34,310 bases of DNA from Rhodobacterales bacterium UBA7416 (GTDB taxonomy: Bacteria > Pseudomonadota > Alphaproteobacteria > Rhodobacterales > Rhodobacteraceae), in contig DKMK01000009.1 in the NCBI GenBank assembly GCA_002469545.1, forward strand, positions 6,536 through 40,845. Direction: 5' to 3'. Both the position numbers and the translations under genes were made by a program. This document shows positions 32,868 to 34,310 of the stretch, piece by piece. Each line of letters begins with the position of its first letter. Positions within the stretch are counted from its first letter, which is position 1. The notes under the pieces were generated by a model. That model saw only the letters and a list, made by a program, of their open reading frames with translations, was not told where the DNA came from and searched no databases.

Positions 32868-33343
32868 GCCACAAGACGCATCAATATTCGGTTGATCTGA
32901 AGTGGGTTGGAAGCCTTGGCACCGGCACGAAAGAGTTCACTGGTTATAAACGGGATCATGTGATTTCGGCGGCGGGTAAGGGCGATATTTTAGGCAGTTC
33001 TGATCCTGCGTTTCGCGGCGATTCGACACGTTGGAATCCAGAAGAGTCGTTGGTTCATTCAATCGCTGCATGTCATAAGTTGTGGTATTTGCATTTGTGT
33101 TTTGATGCTGGTGTGAATGTGTTGGCCTATGAAGATACCGCGAAAGGGCAGATGGCGGAAAATGGCGATGGCAGTGGTCAATTTGAGTGGGTGCATTTGT
33201 ATCCGCGTGTTTTGATTGATGCCCAAAGTGATGCGCAAAAAGCACGCGCCTTACATGGTGATGTCGGCGCGGTTTGTTTCATTGCGCGGTCAGTTAATTT
33301 TGACATTCTCCACACGCCAACAATTGTGAAATCAAAGGTGTAA
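32864..33343 (+). CDS. OsmC-family protein
   Basis: A 159-aa OsmC/Ohr-type peroxide-handling protein. The two redox cysteines are Cys70 (HSIAACHKLWYL) and Cys138 (GAVCFIARSVNFDIL), and Glu60/Glu61 in WNPEESL stands in the usual position before the first Cys. The N-terminus YSVDLKWVGSLGTGTKEF is typical of the OsmC group that differs from Ohr. Substrates of this subgroup are organic or lipid hydroperoxides (family knowledge). Its start overlaps the deaminase stop, and an aminotransferase gene begins one base after its stop. Confidence 0.88.
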   Translation: MSHKTHQYSVDLKWVGSLGTGTKEFTGYKRDHVISAAGKGDILGSSDPAFRGDSTRWNPEESLVHSIAACHKLWYLHLCFDAGVNVLAYEDTAKGQMAENGDGSGQFEWVHLYPRVLIDAQSDAQKARALHGDVGAVCFIARSVNFDILHTPTIVKSKV

Positions 33344-33344
33344 A

Positions 33345-34310
33345 ATGACGCTAACAGTTATCGACGGGTTGTCGCGCATTGGTGAGGAGAATGCGTTTAC
33401 GGTTTTGGCGCGTGCACAGGCATTGGCGGCAACGGGTATGAATGTGATCAATCTGGGCATTGGCCAACCAGATTTTGCAACGCCTGAACATATCGTAGAG
33501 GCGGCAGTGAAGGCGTTACGCGATGGGGCACATGGGTATACGGATGCGCGCGGGATTGTGGAATTGCGTGAGGGTGTCTGTGCGGATATCGAGCGGCGCT
33601 TGGGTGTGGAGGTATCACCTGATAACGTGATGATTGTGCCTGGCGGTAAGGTGACGATGTATTTGGCGATCATGATGTTTGGGCGCCCAGGTGTGGAAAT
33701 AATGTATCCTGACCCCGGTTTTCCGATTTATCGTTCGATGATTGAATTTACAGGGGCAACGCCTGTGCCAATCCCAATTCGCGAAGAAAATGGGTTTGCT
33801 TTTGATGCAGCTGAAACGCTGGAATTAGTGAACGCGCGTACCGCGTTGATGATTGTGAATTCGCCCGCGAACCCCTGTGGTGGGGTGACGCCCAAGGCGG
33901 AAATCGATGCCTTGGTTGCGGGCATGGCAGCGCATCCAGATGTGGCGATCCTGTCGGACGAGATTTATGGGCAGATGACATATGATGGCGAAGCGCATGT
34001 ATCGTTAATGACGTATCCCGAAATCCGCGATCGCTTGATTTTATTGGATGGCTGGTCGAAGACCTATGCCATGACAGGCTGGCGGATGGGGTATTCTGTT
34101 TGGCCTGACGCGTTAAAGGATCATGTGCGAAAGTTGGCGATTAATGCGTGGTCATGTGTGAATGCACCGGCGCAATGGGCTGGGTTGGCGGCGCTGACGG
34201 GGCCGCAGGATTGTGTGGCCGAGATGGTGGCGGAATTTGATCGACGTCGCGGTGTTGTGGTGGATGGGTTGAACGCGATTCACGGCATTTCATGTGCGCG
34301 ACCCAAGGGT
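33345..34310 (+). CDS. Class I/II aminotransferase, 3' end beyond the window
   Basis: A PLP-dependent aminotransferase of fold type I. The frame is open from the ATG at 33345 to the window edge, 322 codons, with no stop. Conserved parts are VINLGIGQPDFATPEHIVEA, YTDARGIVELREGV, VNSPANPCGGVTPKAEIDAL, SDEIYGQMTYDG with Asp205 for the PLP ring nitrogen, and the PLP lysine Lys239 in LLDGWSKTYAMTGWRMGYSV. The usual length is about 380-400 residues, so roughly 60-80 residues are missing. Substrate is unclear; aspartate/alanine/aromatic types share this pattern. It lies in the deaminase-osmC operon, one base after the osmC stop. Confidence 0.93.
   Translation, partial: MTLTVIDGLSRIGEENAFTVLARAQALAATGMNVINLGIGQPDFATPEHIVEAAVKALRDGAHGYTDARGIVELREGVCADIERRLGVEVSPDNVMIVPGGKVTMYLAIMMFGRPGVEIMYPDPGFPIYRSMIEFTGATPVPIPIREENGFAFDAAETLELVNARTALMIVNSPANPCGGVTPKAEIDALVAGMAAHPDVAILSDEIYGQMTYDGEAHVSLMTYPEIRDRLILLDGWSKTYAMTGWRMGYSVWPDALKDHVRKLAINAWSCVNAPAQWAGLAALTGPQDCVAEMVAEFDRRRGVVVDGLNAIHGISCARPKG

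Noticed and set aside
1..34310. Mobile elements, tRNA genes or CRISPR repeats
   Set aside because: No transposase, integrase, repeat-spacer pattern or tRNA-like cloverleaf was recognised; gene content is ordinary chromosomal apart from the two local scars.

Overview
The window is a chromosomal stretch that reads like an alphaproteobacterium of the order Rhodobacterales (Roseobacter-type). This assignment is an inference from gene content and protein style: a cbiG-cobJ fusion, the DUF1244 protein, a degenerate receiver next to cob genes, and the dgcN-dgcA-transaminase set. No rRNA, tRNA, CRISPR array, insertion sequence or prophage gene was recognised.

Layout. (1) 1-2550: start of an unknown divergent gene, aroC, an EamA permease and an HU-type DNA-binding protein. 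(2) 2749-4861: two head-to-head fragments, a caspase-fold peptidase (-) and a membrane protein with a repetitive polar domain (+). Both lack their 5' ends and meet near 3620-3630, which looks like a recombination scar. (3) 4858-7106: minus-strand cob operon, DUF1636 protein, cobC, cobD. (4) 7260-8543: a degenerate response-regulator receiver, then a decayed glutathionyl-hydroquinone reductase gene (three frameshifts, two further stops). (5) 8671-15354: plus-strand cob operon behind a structured leader: small His-rich membrane protein, cbiX with three CxxC motifs and a His-rich tail, cobH, cobL, cobI, cbiG-cobJ fusion, cobM. Most junctions are short stop/start overlaps. (6) 15454-18780: a small unknown protein with a clear promoter and 20-bp palindrome, then dgcN, dgcA and a D-amino-acid transaminase, probably a D-glutamate/D-amino-acid catabolic unit. 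(7) 18861-21675: DUF1244 protein, pyruvate kinase, a small membrane protein, rpmI and rplT with a strong terminator. (8) 21978-24151: DUF1439 membrane protein, a lipoprotein, and a small protein with two copies of an RTX-like module. (9) 24282-29935: pheS, a small membrane protein, pheT, a PNKP-type HAD phosphatase, a YtoQ protein and an EamA permease. (10) 29923-34310: secreted DUF3131 protein, ArsR-type repressor with an operator-like palindrome, adenine deaminase-like enzyme, OsmC protein, and a class I/II aminotransferase cut by the window end.

The two cob operons together supply much of corrin-ring methylation and rearrangement (CobI, CobJ, CobM, CobL, CobH), a stand-alone cobalt chelatase (CbiX) and nucleotide-loop/aminopropanol steps (CobC, CobD). 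The reductase CobK, the ring-contraction monooxygenase CobG/CobZ, CobF, CobB, CobNST and the late assembly genes are not here. The most interesting items are the cbiX leader RNA, in which one pyrimidine tract can pair with three alternative GAAAGG-like partners including the ribosome binding site; the metal-binding tail of CbiX with its small partner; the truncated head-to-head gene pair; and the phosphatase-YtoQ pair attached to pheT.
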